From NCBI GenBank assembly GCA_002427845.1, contig DIYZ01000186.1, positions 44,225 to 90,571 of the forward strand: a stretch of DNA of 46,347 bases, given 5' to 3'. The notes beneath the pieces are model-generated. The model was not told the origin of the DNA, did not search any database, and saw only the letters and a list, made by a program, of their open reading frames with translations. Numbering within the stretch: the stretch's first letter is position 1; each line of letters begins with the position of its first letter. Shown here in pieces: positions 15,864 through 25,863 of the stretch. This stretch comes from Chloracidobacterium sp. UBA6041 (lineage in GTDB: Bacteria > Acidobacteriota > Blastocatellia > Pyrinomonadales > Pyrinomonadaceae). The position numbers and the translations under genes are program-made.

Positions 15864-16589
15864 GTGACTAATCAACGGTTTCGGAAGTTCTCACTGATAT
15901 TGCTTTGCGCTTTATTTGCCGCGCCGGCAACGGCGATTGCTAAACGACGGCCGCCCGCCGGTGGACGTGTCGCGATAGTCGTGGATGAACGGCTCTCGGC
16001 TTTACGCGCGACGCCGGAGTTTTACGGAAGATTGCTCAGAAGAATAGGCCGCGGTGGCCTGGTGGCTATTCGAGGCGAGAGGAGCAACCGGGCGGGAGTT
16101 GCTTTCTATCGGGTCAATGTCAATAGCCGGACCAGCGGATGGATCCAGCGCGACGCTGTTGTTTCACGAACACGCGCGGGAGACGATGCCAGACTGCTGC
16201 GTCTCATTAAGGGTTCGCAGGATTTCGATCGTATCGCGCGCGCGCGACTCTTTTTGGACAACTTTACGCTTTCCCCACTCCGTCCTGCAGTGTTGCTGAT
16301 TTACACGCAGGCGGCGGAAGAGGCGGCTGCACATCTCTCGCGTGACGCTTCCCGCCGTCTCGATGAAGAAGAAATGAGCGCCGGCGGCGCGCCGCAGTTT
16401 AGCTACTTCCTAAATTTCAACGGACTTGATCGCTATAACCGGCAGGGTCTCACTTTTATTTTCGACGCGCGCGAGAAAAGATTCCGTTACGACGGCGAAG
16501 GCTGGCAGGAACTTCTTCGCCGTTATCCGAAAAGCCCGGAAGCAGCGGAAGCGCGCAAGCGACTTGAAGCAGTGACCGAACGAAAATAG
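15864..16589 (+). CDS. Exported protein of unknown function
   Basis: About 241 residues from GTG 15864, chosen because AGGGGAGCAGG lies just upstream and a signal peptide follows (SLILLCALFAAPATAIA). The first ~100 mature residues (VAIVVDERLSALRATP, then GWIQRDAVV) resemble an SH3-like exported domain. The C-terminal end (RYPKSPEAAEARKRLEAV) looks like a TPR-type tail. No enzyme motif is seen. Location is probably periplasmic. A TTG at 15834 in the same frame is the less likely start. Confidence 0.7.
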   Translation: MTNQRFRKFSLILLCALFAAPATAIAKRRPPAGGRVAIVVDERLSALRATPEFYGRLLRRIGRGGLVAIRGERSNRAGVAFYRVNVNSRTSGWIQRDAVVSRTRAGDDARLLRLIKGSQDFDRIARARLFLDNFTLSPLRPAVLLIYTQAAEEAAAHLSRDASRRLDEEEMSAGGAPQFSYFLNFNGLDRYNRQGLTFIFDAREKRFRYDGEGWQELLRRYPKSPEAAEARKRLEAVTERK

Positions 16590-16908
16590 AACTATGCGCA
16601 AGAGTTCCCATCTTCCATTTCTCATTTGCCATCGCCGACATTCATTACCGCTTAGTGACAAATGGCGTTACCTCAGCCGCGCATCGTTTAGAAAGCGGGC
16701 TTGTCCGCCCGCGCGTCGGGGCACAAGTGCCCTATCTAAACGGCGCGCGCTGGAAACTGTTAGACCAATGACAAATGAGTAATTTTGAGAAATAGCAAAT
16801 GGAAAATCTCCAAGCAGCCTCCTAAAGTCAGGAGCGGGTTGCCTGCGCTCGGCTCTTCTCATACACTTAGCTTCCAGATCAAAAACAGCTTGAAGGGAAT
16901 TGCAGTGA
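16590..16908. repeat. Non-coding gap with degenerate inverted repeats
   Basis: CATTTCTCATTTGCCATC (from 16614) is answered by TGAGAAATAGCAAATGG (from 16787), forming long loose inverted arms of 7-base units. Between them lies GCGGGCTTGTCCGCCCGC (16694-16711), a good hairpin. No gene seen. Confidence 0.5.
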
Positions 16909-18654
16909 ATGTCAGCCAAACTTCTATTGCGCCTTATTTTAGCCACGATCTTTGCCTTTCTTTTGCTCTCCAGTGCGTGCCAGCAAACAACTCCACCAAC
17001 TAATCAGCAGACCATGAACCGGAGCAGCTCGAAATCGTGGGATTCATATGTTAACGACTTCCTCGAAGCGTATTTCGTGGCGCATCCGGATTTCGCGGTG
17101 CGCGCGGGCCGGCATGAGTTTGACGGCAAGCTTCCCGACTGGAGCGTGGATGGTATTAAGAAAGAAATAACGCGTCTGCACGCGGAGAAAGATCGCATCG
17201 CCGGTTTTCAGGATGCGGCGCTGGATGAGAGGCAACGTTTTGAGCGCGATTACGTCGCGTCCGTAATCGACGGCGATCTGTTCTGGCTCCAGTCTGCGGA
17301 GTGGCCGTTTCGTTCTCCGCAGTTCTATGCGGACAGTATCGATCCTGACGTTTACGTGTCGCGTGAATACGCGCCGCTGGATCAGCGTCTGCGCGCCTAT
17401 ACTTCCTACGCGAAGGCAATCCCCGCCGCTGTCGATCAGATTCGCAAAAACCTGCGCACGCCTTTGCCAAAGACTTTCGTCAACATCGGGCATACCAGTT
17501 ACGGCGGTCTCATCTCGTTTTACGAAAAGGACGTACCGGCCATCTTCGCTTCAGTTAAAGACGAGCAGCTTCAGAAGGATTTTAAAGAAGCGAACGAGGG
17601 CGCCATCAAGGCGATGAAGGACATGGATGATTGGTTCAAATCACAAGAGGCCTCAGCTACCAATAGTTTCGCCCTCGGCCCGGAGAAGTTTAGCGAAATG
17701 CTCAAGGCTACCGAGCGGGTCGACGTCCCGCTCGATAAGCTGGCGGCGATAGGCCGTCAGGACCTCGACCGTAATCTGGCGGCGTTGAAAGAAGCTTGCG
17801 GGACGTATGCACCCGGCGTGTCAATTACGGAATGTGTTGCCAAAGCTCAGTCGCATAAACCCACTGGTGGACCAGTGGAGATGGCTCGCCAACAACTCGG
17901 CGATCTCAAGTCGTTTATTCTCGAGAAGAAAGTAGTCACGATTCCGGGCACGGAAGAAGCGAAGGTCGCTGAGGCCCCCGCGTATCGTCGTTGGAATTTT
18001 GCCTACATCAACATTCCCGGCCCATACGAAAAGGGCTTGCCGTCGATTTATTACATTGCGCCGCCGGATCCCGCCTGGTCCCAGAAAGAAAAGGACGCGT
18101 ATGTTCCGGGAGTGGGCAGCTTGCTCTTCACTTCTGTCCACGAAGTTTGGCCGGGACACTTTTTGCAGTTTCTTCATGCAAACCGATCTTCTTCAAAGTT
18201 GGGCCAACTATTTGTCGGCTATGCATTTTCCGAGGGTTGGGCCCATTACACTGAAGAAATGATGTGGGAAGTAGGACTCGGAAACGGCGAGGCCGAGATG
18301 CATATCGGCCAACTGCTCGAGGCGCTGCTTCGCAATGTGCGTTTTGTGTCGGCGATCGAGATGCACACCGGCAAGATGACGGTCGAGGAATCCGAACGAA
18401 TGTTTTTGGACCAGGGCTACCAGGATGCGGCTAACGCGCGCCAGCAGGCAGCGCGCGGCACGTTTGATCCGGCCTATCTCAATTACACGATGGGCAAGCT
18501 GATGATCCGCAAACTGCGTGAAGACTGGACTGCTTCTCGCGGAGGCAAGCAGGCATGGCAATCGTTTCATGACGAGTTTTTGAAGTATGGTGGTCCGCCG
18601 ATTCCGCTGGTAAGAAAAGCAATGCTGCCGGGTGATGCTGGTTCACTGTTTTAA
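16909..18654 (+). CDS. DUF885 family lipoprotein, putative zinc peptidase
   Basis: 581 residues with a lipoprotein signal (LLLSSAC, Cys at about residue 24). The long helical DUF885 body carries HEVWPGH at residues 411-417 and EGWAHYTEE about 30 residues on. These form the HExxxGH plus downstream Glu pattern of this presumed metallopeptidase family. The substrate is unknown; location is probably the outer face of a membrane. The ATG has AAGGGA upstream. DUF885 proteins are often numerous in Acidobacteriota, which fits the window. Confidence 0.88.
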   Translation: MSAKLLLRLILATIFAFLLLSSACQQTTPPTNQQTMNRSSSKSWDSYVNDFLEAYFVAHPDFAVRAGRHEFDGKLPDWSVDGIKKEITRLHAEKDRIAGFQDAALDERQRFERDYVASVIDGDLFWLQSAEWPFRSPQFYADSIDPDVYVSREYAPLDQRLRAYTSYAKAIPAAVDQIRKNLRTPLPKTFVNIGHTSYGGLISFYEKDVPAIFASVKDEQLQKDFKEANEGAIKAMKDMDDWFKSQEASATNSFALGPEKFSEMLKATERVDVPLDKLAAIGRQDLDRNLAALKEACGTYAPGVSITECVAKAQSHKPTGGPVEMARQQLGDLKSFILEKKVVTIPGTEEAKVAEAPAYRRWNFAYINIPGPYEKGLPSIYYIAPPDPAWSQKEKDAYVPGVGSLLFTSVHEVWPGHFLQFLHANRSSSKLGQLFVGYAFSEGWAHYTEEMMWEVGLGNGEAEMHIGQLLEALLRNVRFVSAIEMHTGKMTVEESERMFLDQGYQDAANARQQAARGTFDPAYLNYTMGKLMIRKLREDWTASRGGKQAWQSFHDEFLKYGGPPIPLVRKAMLPGDAGSLF

Positions 18655-19006
18655 GATTTGGCAGGGAGAAGGGGAGGCATTGCCCCTTCCCAACCCCTTA
18701 TGTGCATCCAGATAAGCGGGGGCATGCCTCCTTCCCAATCCTGAGCTGCTCCGAGTTGAAAGCTGCCTTTGGCTTGAGCAGCTTTGGAGCAAGAGAAACC
18801 GGATCAAGTTCGAAAGTCTCAAGGTTAGGAAGGGGGCATGCCTCCGCTTCTGCTCCATTACGCGCCTCCCGTCTGATTAATCTGGCCAGACTCCTTTACC
18901 TCAACTAAAATGTTTCCCAAAAACCCCAATTAATCTGCTTCCAAATTGTTAACAAATCCTTCTGGCATTCGTTTCTAATAGTGGAAACGATTTTCAGGAG
19001 GACACT
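18655..19006. repeat. Intergenic gap with GGCATGCC-centred palindromes
   Basis: Three related units occur: GGGGAGGCATTGCCCCTTCC (18671-), GGGGGCATGCCTCCTTCC (18718-) and GGAAGGGGGCATGCCTCC (18828-). Each is partly self-complementary and they are complementary to one another. The last ~100 bases are AT-richer and should hold the sigma factor promoter, but I cannot name its boxes. No gene seen. Confidence 0.5.
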
Positions 19007-19573
19007 GTGCAGGCAGCCGCGATCAGAACTTTGAGACCACTTCCACAACCCCCCGGCGAGCTGGAAACGCTCTTCCGCGCGCATCACGAGCGCGTTTTTC
19101 GCACCGCGCATCGCATCACTGGCAGCCCGGCGGATGCTGAAGATGTGTTGCAGACGGTTTTCCTGCGGCTCGTTAAAGGCCGGGAAACTTACGACCTTCG
19201 AGAAAATCCGGAAGCTTACCTTTCCCGGGCGGCTATCAATGCCTCGCTTGACTTAATGCGCAGCCGCAGCCGCGCGAAATCGGTTGGACTCAGCGATGTG
19301 GATGCCGAAGGGTTGGAAAGCAAGTTTCAAAGTCCCGAGACCGAGCACGCCGACCGCGAACTGCAAACGTTGATTCGCCAGGCTGTCACCCGGCTCGGCA
19401 AGACCGCCGGTGAAATGTTTGTGCTGCGTTATTACGAAGGCTATGACAATCAGGAAATCGCGAAGATGCTCGACACTTCGCAGATGGTAGTGGGAGTGGT
19501 GCTGCACCGCGCTCGCACAAGGCTACGAAAAGAGATTGGGCACTATCTGGAGAAACATCATGAAAAGCAATAA
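19007..19573 (+). CDS. ECF-family RNA polymerase sigma factor
   Basis: 188 residues with sigma region 2 (LETLFRAHHERVFRTAHRIT, then DAEDVLQTVFLRL) and region 4 (LRYYEGYDNQEIAKML, a helix-turn-helix). It lacks regions 1 and 3, as ECF sigmas do. The start is GTG with GGAGGA six bases upstream. Its 3' end overlaps the start of the large anti-sigma gene by 14 bases, so the two are made together. The stimulus is unknown. Confidence 0.93.
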   Translation: MQAAAIRTLRPLPQPPGELETLFRAHHERVFRTAHRITGSPADAEDVLQTVFLRLVKGRETYDLRENPEAYLSRAAINASLDLMRSRSRAKSVGLSDVDAEGLESKFQSPETEHADRELQTLIRQAVTRLGKTAGEMFVLRYYEGYDNQEIAKMLDTSQMVVGVVLHRARTRLRKEIGHYLEKHHEKQ

Positions 19574-22280
19574 TAATTTTGACGAAATCCTCGACAAAGC
19601 AACCGCAGAAATGCGTGACGAGACGGTCGATCAAGCGACCGTTGATCGAGCAGCTGAGCGTGTTTGGGCGCGCCTCTCCGCTGAAGCCGGCGTGGAAACC
19701 GCCAGGCAACGTACGACGGACATCATTGAGGGCGGGCGAATCGGAAGTTGCGCTGATTTTCAGTCACTCATTCCAGCTTACCTGAACGGGAGTTTGTCTG
19801 AAGCCCGTTCACTGCTTTTGGTGGACCACACGCACGAGTGCATCCCCTGCCGCAAGGCAATGAAAGACGCTCGCACGCGCAGGCTGGCCCCGGCGAAAAA
19901 GGCCGCCGTCACTCGCCGCTACAGCATTCAGCCGGTCGTACTGCGCTGGGGAATCGCGGCAGCGCTGGTCATCGGCGTCGGCCTGCTTTTACTTCCTTTT
20001 ATTCAACGGTATGCGCCGCTGGGTGGAGACCTTGAAGCGACTGTTCAAGCCGCTGAAGGACAGGTTTACCAGATCGCCGACACTCGCAGCGCGCCCGTCA
20101 CTACTGGCGAAAAACTTCAAAAGGGTGAACGTATTCGCACCGCGAAAGACGCGCATGCCTTCATTCGTTTGGGCGATGGCTCGGTCATCGAAATGAAGGA
20201 TCGGTCGGAGTTTTCGTTAACAAAGAACTCCCAAGGCACCACGATTCATTTGCACCGGGGCGCGATCGTGGTGGAAGCCGCGAAACAAGACAAGCAACGT
20301 CTCTTCGTCGATACCGGCGATTCACACGTATCTGTTGCCGGGACGATTTTTTCGGTGAACAGCGGCACCAAAGGCTCGCGCGTCTCGGTGATTGAAGGCG
20401 AAGTTCACATGGACCACGCCGGCAATGAACGCGTTCTGCGCGGCGGAGAGCAGGCGACGACAAATGCCGCGATCGGGATGGTCCCGGTAAAAGACGAAGT
20501 GGCGTGGAGTCGCAAAGCCGCTCGTTACGCCGAGACTTTGGCTGCCTTTGCTACGTTGAACAAAGACGTGGCTAAAGTCGCTCAACCCGGAGTCCGTACT
20601 TCAACTCACCTGCTCGATTTGATGCCGGAGGGCACCGTTGTTTACGCCGCGCTTCCCAACCTGACCTCGAGCATCGTGGAGTCGCACCGGATTATGCAGG
20701 AACGCATTAGTCAAAATCCTGCATTGCGCCAGTGGTGGGAGAAAGAGCAGGCGGGCAATAGAGGTCCGAACACGGATCAGGTCATTAGTTCCATTCGTGA
20801 ATTTGGCGAGTACCTGGGCGATGAAATCGCGGTATCGGTTTCAATGGATGAAAAGGGCGAGCCGGTTTCGCCGCTCGTACTTGCGGAGCTGAAGAACTCC
20901 GCGGGTTTCCAGCAATTTCTCGAGCAGCAGATGGCCAAATACGCGCGCGCTTCTGAAGGCAAACCCCCGGTGCGCTTTATTCAGGATCCGTTGACGGCCG
21001 CGGTGGCCCCTGCCGAGCCGGGCCGGAAGAATCACGAAGACGTCTATGTGTGGATCAGCGGCAATTTGTTTGCGGCCAGTCCGCGACTCGAACAACTCAA
21101 AGCCTTGGCAACGCTTGTTCAGAAAGGTGGAACCAGCAGTTTTACCGTGACGCCTTTCCACAACCGTGTGGCCCAGTTGTATCAGGAGGGTGCGGGTCTG
21201 GTAGTAGCGGCCAATCTTGAGCGGCTAATTGAAAAGACGGAGCCGGTGCGGACGAGGGAAGCAGGCGGCGAGCAGCGTGAAAGCGCCCTGCAGCAACTCG
21301 GAATTCTGAATCTCAAGTATTTCGTGCTCGATCAGAAAACTGATGAAGGTAAAACGCACACTCAGGCGACGCTCTCTTTCAACGAGGCGCAGCGTGGAAT
21401 TCCCTCGTGGCTCGCAGCGCCGGGCCCAATGGGTTCGCTGGAATACATTTCGCCGGACGCGAATGTTGTGGCCGGCTTCGTTGTAAAGGATCCGGTTAAG
21501 TTGGTCGACGATCTGCTCGGAGTGGTGGAGACAGTTTCACCCGGTCTGCGGAAAAATCTCGATCAGCAGCAGGCAGATCACGGAGTGGATATTCGCAGAG
21601 ACATCGCTGCGCCACTCGGCGGGGAGTTTGCCTTCGCGATTGATGGTCCAATACTGCCGACGCCTTCATGGAAGATGGTGTTTGAAGTAAACGACTCCGC
21701 GCATCTCCAGCAGACGCTGGAACGCCTGGTCGGCGAAATAAATAAGGAGGCAGCAAAGTTTGGTAAGACCGGACTTGTTTGGGAGCACGCCGATATTAGC
21801 GGCCGCACTTACTACACGCTGAAGTCTGCCGACTTCGGCGTGGAAGTGAATTACACCTATGTGAATGGCTACGTGGTGATGGGCCCGAGCCGCGCGATGG
21901 TTGAGCGATCGGTGCGTTTGCAGGAGCAAGGCTATACGCTGTTGCGCTCACAGCGATTCACTGCCGGTTTGCCATCAGACGGTAACGCCAACTTCTCGGC
22001 GCTCTTCTATCACAACCTGGCGCCTCTGGTGCAGCCGTTTGCGGAACGCATAGCTAACTCCGCCGGCAATCTGCCGCCGGAACAGCAACAGGCGATCAAG
22101 TCAATGGCTGCCGAATTGCCACCGACGCTGGCTTACGCCTACGCGCAGGGCGATAGCATAACTTTCGCTGCCAACACTGAAGGTGGTCCATTCGGATTGA
22201 GTCCGGCAACTCTCTTGGGTGTGCCAAACTCGTTGGAAATTCAAAACATCCTTCAACAGGGCATGCGCGAGAAGAAGTAA
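19560..22280 (+). CDS. Giant anti-sigma factor: zinc finger, TM helix, FecR domain and DUF3352-like domain
   Basis: About 906 residues from ATG 19560 (GGAG upstream). The cytoplasmic N-terminus has an anti-sigma zinc-finger pattern, HTHECIPC at residues 90-97, with Cys64 before it. A transmembrane helix spans about 129-147. A FecR-type domain follows outside (GEKLQKGERIRT, SVAGTIFSVN, SVIEGEV). The last ~600 residues (from about 350) resemble DUF3352-type exported domains. I infer that it holds the overlapping sigma factor at the membrane and releases it on an outside signal. Ordinary anti-sigmas are 80-300 residues, so the large external part is notable. Confidence 0.82.
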   Translation: MKSNNNFDEILDKATAEMRDETVDQATVDRAAERVWARLSAEAGVETARQRTTDIIEGGRIGSCADFQSLIPAYLNGSLSEARSLLLVDHTHECIPCRKAMKDARTRRLAPAKKAAVTRRYSIQPVVLRWGIAAALVIGVGLLLLPFIQRYAPLGGDLEATVQAAEGQVYQIADTRSAPVTTGEKLQKGERIRTAKDAHAFIRLGDGSVIEMKDRSEFSLTKNSQGTTIHLHRGAIVVEAAKQDKQRLFVDTGDSHVSVAGTIFSVNSGTKGSRVSVIEGEVHMDHAGNERVLRGGEQATTNAAIGMVPVKDEVAWSRKAARYAETLAAFATLNKDVAKVAQPGVRTSTHLLDLMPEGTVVYAALPNLTSSIVESHRIMQERISQNPALRQWWEKEQAGNRGPNTDQVISSIREFGEYLGDEIAVSVSMDEKGEPVSPLVLAELKNSAGFQQFLEQQMAKYARASEGKPPVRFIQDPLTAAVAPAEPGRKNHEDVYVWISGNLFAASPRLEQLKALATLVQKGGTSSFTVTPFHNRVAQLYQEGAGLVVAANLERLIEKTEPVRTREAGGEQRESALQQLGILNLKYFVLDQKTDEGKTHTQATLSFNEAQRGIPSWLAAPGPMGSLEYISPDANVVAGFVVKDPVKLVDDLLGVVETVSPGLRKNLDQQQADHGVDIRRDIAAPLGGEFAFAIDGPILPTPSWKMVFEVNDSAHLQQTLERLVGEINKEAAKFGKTGLVWEHADISGRTYYTLKSADFGVEVNYTYVNGYVVMGPSRAMVERSVRLQEQGYTLLRSQRFTAGLPSDGNANFSALFYHNLAPLVQPFAERIANSAGNLPPEQQQAIKSMAAELPPTLAYAYAQGDSITFAANTEGGPFGLSPATLLGVPNSLEIQNILQQGMREKK

Positions 22281-22289
22281 ACACACTCA

Positions 22290-22375
22290 GTTCGGAGTTT
22301 CGGGTTCCACGTTTCGCGTCGGAAGCATGGAACTCTAAACTCTAAACTCTAAACTCGGAACTCGAAACCCGAAAC
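22290..22375. repeat. Tandem heptamer inverted-repeat element
   Basis: AACTCTA repeats three times in tandem (from 22330), continuing as GGAACTCGAAACCCGAAAC. The left side (GTTCGGAGTTTCGGGTTCC, from 22290) is its inverted counterpart. Similar 7-base-unit palindromes occur at 24671-24794 and 16.6-16.8 kb. Confidence 0.6.
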
Positions 22376-22386
22376 GGCATCACGTC

Positions 22387-22787
22387 ATGAAACTCGTATC
22401 GATCTCCCTCGGCTCGTGGCTGCTTGGTCTGACAGCTATCTTGTTTACGTTCTTTGTCGTCGAAGGCGAGAGTTTGAGCCAGGCCGACGTAAAAGCGGCG
22501 ACGGTTACTTCCGTAATAATTGCAGCGCTCTTATTCTCGCTCGCATATGCGCCGTCCCTGTTCTGGTTACGCAAGCGTCTCGGCGGTTGCCGACCCGCGG
22601 CACTTTTTCCCGTGGCGTCTGCGTTAGTTCTGAACCTCCCGGTTTTTTTGATCGGAATTTTGGCAATCGGCAGAACTTTAGGCGCCGCGGAAGCGTTTGC
22701 ATTCATCGGTGCATTCGTACTGATGGGCACGGCCTTTGGCCTCGCTTTTGTTTGGAATTATCAGAACGGGGATATAAAGTCTGCACG

Positions 22788-22797
<10 letters not shown>
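22387..22797 (+). CDS. Small integral membrane protein (136 aa)
   Basis: Four hydrophobic segments (about residues 8-25, 41-60, 70-95 and 103-125) make a four-helix membrane protein of no recognised family. The ATG has no strong ribosome binding site and follows the heptamer repeat. Its end overlaps the ABC ATPase start by ten bases. That points to cotranslation with the transporter and a possible accessory role. Confidence 0.7.
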
Positions 22798-23757
<960 letters not shown>

Positions 23758-23771
<14 letters not shown>

Positions 23772-24672
23772 GCATGCCTATAAGCAGTATCTCGGAAAGT
23801 TGACCCCTCAATGGAGTCGCTTTCTGGTGATTCCGCGCCACGCATTTCGCGACGTTTTTAGGTCAAAACTTTTTACCGCTTTCTTCGTCGTGTGTTTTAT
23901 CCCCTTGCTGATTGAAGCGATTCTTATTTATCTCCATCACAACGTAAACGCACTGGCGATCTTAAAGGTGGACGTCAGAGAGCTGATTCCGATTGACGCT
24001 TCTTTCTTCCAAACCTTTGTTAACCTGCAAGCCAGCTTCGCTTTCTTCGTAACGCTTTTCGTTGGACCACCGCTGGTCGCACGCGATCTCCGCAACAATG
24101 CCTTGCCGCTGTATTTATGCCGGCCGTTTTCGCGCACCGAATACGTGCTGGGGAAGATGTCAGTCTTGTTCATCCTGCTTTCCGCGATTACCTGGGTTCC
24201 GCAATTGTTATTGTTTTGTTTCCAGGCTTACCTCGAGGGCGCAAGCTGGTTTATTGACAACCTGTGGCTGGCCAGCGCGATCTTCATCGGCAGCGTCGTT
24301 GGGATTCTGTTACTGGCGTTGCTTTCCCAGGCCGTCTCCGCGCTGGTAAAGTGGCGCGTTATCGCCAGTGCAACATTGCTGGGCATATTTTTTATTCCCT
24401 CGGTCTTCGGAGAAGTCATAAACAATATTTTCCTGACGCGCTGGGGCAACATAATCAGTCTGGGCGCGCTGATGAAAAATGTTTCCGCCGGACTGTTTGG
24501 CACATTCATCAGAACGACGGCACACATTACAGATTTTGACGGACGCGTCAGCCGCGAAATTATCATGAATGAACCGCCGCTCTGGGCTTCCTGGTTTGTG
24601 CTGTTTGTGATTTGTGCAATTTGCCTGGCACTGCTTTCAAGAAAGGTGAAGGCTTACGAGGTTGTTCGCTGA
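23758..24672 (+). CDS. ABC-2 type transporter permease 1
   Basis: 304 residues with about six hydrophobic segments and the ABC-2 pattern: an N-terminal helix after FRSKLFTAFFVV, and ARDLRNNALPLYLCRPFSRTEY between helices 2 and 3. That last motif is typical of this permease class. The ATG overlaps the ATPase stop by 14 bases. It is the membrane partner of ATPase 1. Confidence 0.85.
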
Positions 24673-24794
24673 ATTTCGGATTTCGGATTTCGGATTGCGA
24701 AATTCATCGGTGATGTGACGTGTGGTTTCAATTGAGGAGCTTGTTGGAAGGGTCAGGTAAATTCGAAATCCGCAATTCGAAATTCGAAATTCAA
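24671..24794. repeat. Heptamer inverted-repeat element between ABC gene pairs
   Basis: The left arm is built of TTTCGGA units (GAATTTCGGATTTCGGATTT from 24671). The right arm is built of AATTCGA units (24759-24794) and ends right at the next ATG. The arms are largely complementary. The element fills almost the whole gap between the two transporter pairs. Confidence 0.6.
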
Positions 24795-25745
24795 ATGAAA
24801 GACTCCGCAACAATGATCGTCTGCGACGATGTCTCCAAGTTTTATGGAGAGATCCTCGGCGTGAACCGGGTCAATCTTCAGATTGCGCCCGGCATCACCA
24901 GCCTCGTAGGTCCAAACGGGGCGGGGAAGTCGACGTTGATGAATCTCATGACGGGGCTGCTTCGTCCGAGTCGTGGGCGCATTACTATTCTGGGAATTCC
25001 TACCGACCAACCGGAACAACTTTTTCGCAAGCTTGGTTACTGCACTCAGTTTGATTCGTTTCCGCGGGGACTGACCGGGCGGGAATTCATTAGATCGTTT
25101 TTGTTAGTGCACGGGATGGACCGCAAAACCGCGAACGCGCTCACGGTTACCGCGCTGGAACGAGTAAGCCTGTTGAAAGACGCCGACCTGAAGATCGGGG
25201 CCTATAGCAAGGGAATGCGGCAACGTATCCGCCTGGCGCAGGCAATCGCCCATCAGCCCGCCGTTTTGATTCTCGACGAACCTCTAAATGGGCTGGACCC
25301 CATGGTCAGGGCCGAAACGATTGCGCTTTTTCGTAAACTTGCGGCCGAGGGACTGCACCTGATTATTTCCAGCCACATTCTGCATGAAGTGGACATGATG
25401 TCTGACCGCGTCATCCTGCTGAACAACGGCTACGTGGTGGCGGAGGGGAATATCCACGGGGTTCGCGACGAGATGGAAGAGCACCCAATGCAGATTCTCA
25501 TCCGTTGCGATAAGCCTTCGAAACTAGCGGCCTATGTTTTCGATCAGGACCACGTGGTTGAGGCGCGGCTTCATGACGATCGTCTGGGACTCTTTGTGAA
25601 AACGCGCGATGCCGACCGGTTTTATTTGTTGCTTAACCGCGTAGTTGCGGAAGGCGAAATCAATATTGAATCGATCGCGCCGGTTGATGACGACTTAAGC
25701 GCCGTTTACCAGTATTTGATTGGCTCGGAAGGAGGAGGTTCCTAA
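24795..25745 (+). CDS. ABC transporter ATP-binding protein 2
   Basis: About 316 residues from ATG 24795. Walker A is GPNGAGKST, the signature is YSKGMRQR, Walker B is LILDEPLNGLDP and the switch His is in ISSHILHE. An alternative ATG at 24813 fits the domain start equally well, because the repeat upstream leaves no ribosome binding site. It is the second ATPase of the locus, paired with the next permease. Its end carries GGAGGAGG (25730-25737), the former ribosome binding site of that permease. Confidence 0.9.
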   Translation: MKDSATMIVCDDVSKFYGEILGVNRVNLQIAPGITSLVGPNGAGKSTLMNLMTGLLRPSRGRITILGIPTDQPEQLFRKLGYCTQFDSFPRGLTGREFIRSFLLVHGMDRKTANALTVTALERVSLLKDADLKIGAYSKGMRQRIRLAQAIAHQPAVLILDEPLNGLDPMVRAETIALFRKLAAEGLHLIISSHILHEVDMMSDRVILLNNGYVVAEGNIHGVRDEMEEHPMQILIRCDKPSKLAAYVFDQDHVVEARLHDDRLGLFVKTRDADRFYLLLNRVVAEGEINIESIAPVDDDLSAVYQYLIGSEGGGS

Positions 25746-25863
25746 TTTGGAGTGCGGTGGCTTGACACCGCTTTCGTTCGATCACAGGAAAGATCCAGTT
25801 GGCATAGAGCTGACCGGCCAGCGTACTCCAAAAAGCGGCGTCAAGCCGCCGCACTCCAAAATT
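25744..25863. repeat. Palindromic intergenic element, copy B
   Basis: The left arm (25744-25774, TTTGGAGTGCGGTGGCTTGA and so on) and right arm (25831-25863) are about 30-base near-perfect reverse complements. The element begins at the last base of the ATPase stop codon and ends at the permease ATG. It shares arms with copies A and C. Confidence 0.8.

Noticed and set aside
22416..22787. N-terminal extension of ABC ATPase 1
   Set aside because: It overlaps the small membrane protein in another frame and is rich in Arg and Ser without any domain. ATG 22788 fits the family start.
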